The notes under the pieces were generated by a model. That model was not told where the DNA came from, did no database searches, and saw only the letters and a program-made list of their open reading frames with translations. From assembly GCA_025618425.1 (NCBI GenBank), contig CM046849.1, positions 29,817,821-29,881,820 of the forward strand: DNA of 64,000 bases, in the 5' to 3' direction. The DNA comes from Heliocidaris tuberculata (Eukaryota > Echinodermata > Echinoidea > Camarodonta > Echinometridae). Position 1 is the stretch's first letter, and the number at the start of each line of letters is the position of its first letter. Shown piece after piece: positions 63,758 through 64,000 of this stretch. The translations under genes were made by a program, and so were the position numbers.

Positions 63758-64000
63758 GTGAGTTTAGATTAGATTCAGAATTTTCAATTTTTATATTGAC
63801 AATATTCACTGACAGTGACATGACTGTTCACTCATTACTAATTTATATTCATGTGCAGGAGTCATCAAAATGTAACCTGAGTTAAGGTGGCTAAATGATT
63901 AGTGAGCTTGAGACTTGAGATGTTGATGATGATGATGGTGTTACTGTTGTAACAATTTTCTGTAACATGATTATTAACTTGAAGTTGAAGTTTCTAAATA

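Overview
This is a 64 kb window of low-GC metazoan nuclear DNA, most likely from an echinoderm and probably a sea urchin. The evidence is split genes with GT-AG introns, a RAB18 first exon, a SKIDA1-like gene, a multi-exon death-fold gene of a kind common in echinoids, and very dense short inverted-repeat transposons, microsatellites and poly-G/poly-C runs. The species assignment is inference. There is no prokaryotic or viral organisation: no operons, CRISPR array or phage genes.

Four genes can be supported. (1) 18318-20771, minus strand: an intact 817-residue SKIDA1-like nuclear protein in one large exon, with a splice acceptor 90 bases upstream of its ATG. (2) 30133-37324, minus strand: an uncharacterised gene that I assembled from five phase-compatible exons (about 685 residues). 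(3) 42581-55479, minus strand: nine phase-compatible coding exons encoding about 595 residues, with an N-terminal coiled coil, two likely internal death-fold segments and a C-terminal death domain. Its introns hold microexons, repeats and a U6 pseudogene. (4) 63687-63757, plus strand: coding exon 1 of RAB18, whose remaining exons lie beyond the window. SKIDA1 and RAB18 are both on human 10p12, so part of an old metazoan linkage may survive here.

Most of the rest is repeat. At 0-10 kb there are microsatellites, a hAT-type MITE with a perfect 8-bp target duplication, and a cluster of five palindromic MITEs (5.9-7.8 kb) followed by a modular tandem repeat. At 10-17 kb there are two copies of a 584-bp TTAA foldback MITE and four copies of a long inverted-repeat arm in alternating orientation. 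At 20.9-30 kb there is mostly unique AT-rich DNA with scattered MITEs. At 37.3-42.5 kb there are promoter-proximal tandem repeats and more hAT MITEs. At 55.5-63 kb there are a three-unit tandem repeat, a non-LTR retrotransposon 3' fragment, a tandem duplication carrying a MITE with telomere-like repeats (and its empty site), a second block of the modular repeat, and the third TTAA foldback copy.

The strongest unusual items are the death-fold protein architecture with paired 33- and 30-base microexons, a splice acceptor whose pyrimidine tract is a pure run of 21 C, the telomere-repeat MITE with an empty-site control, and a MITE nested in another MITE with an empty paralogous site. All gene models come from reading the DNA alone; no transcripts or database searches were available.
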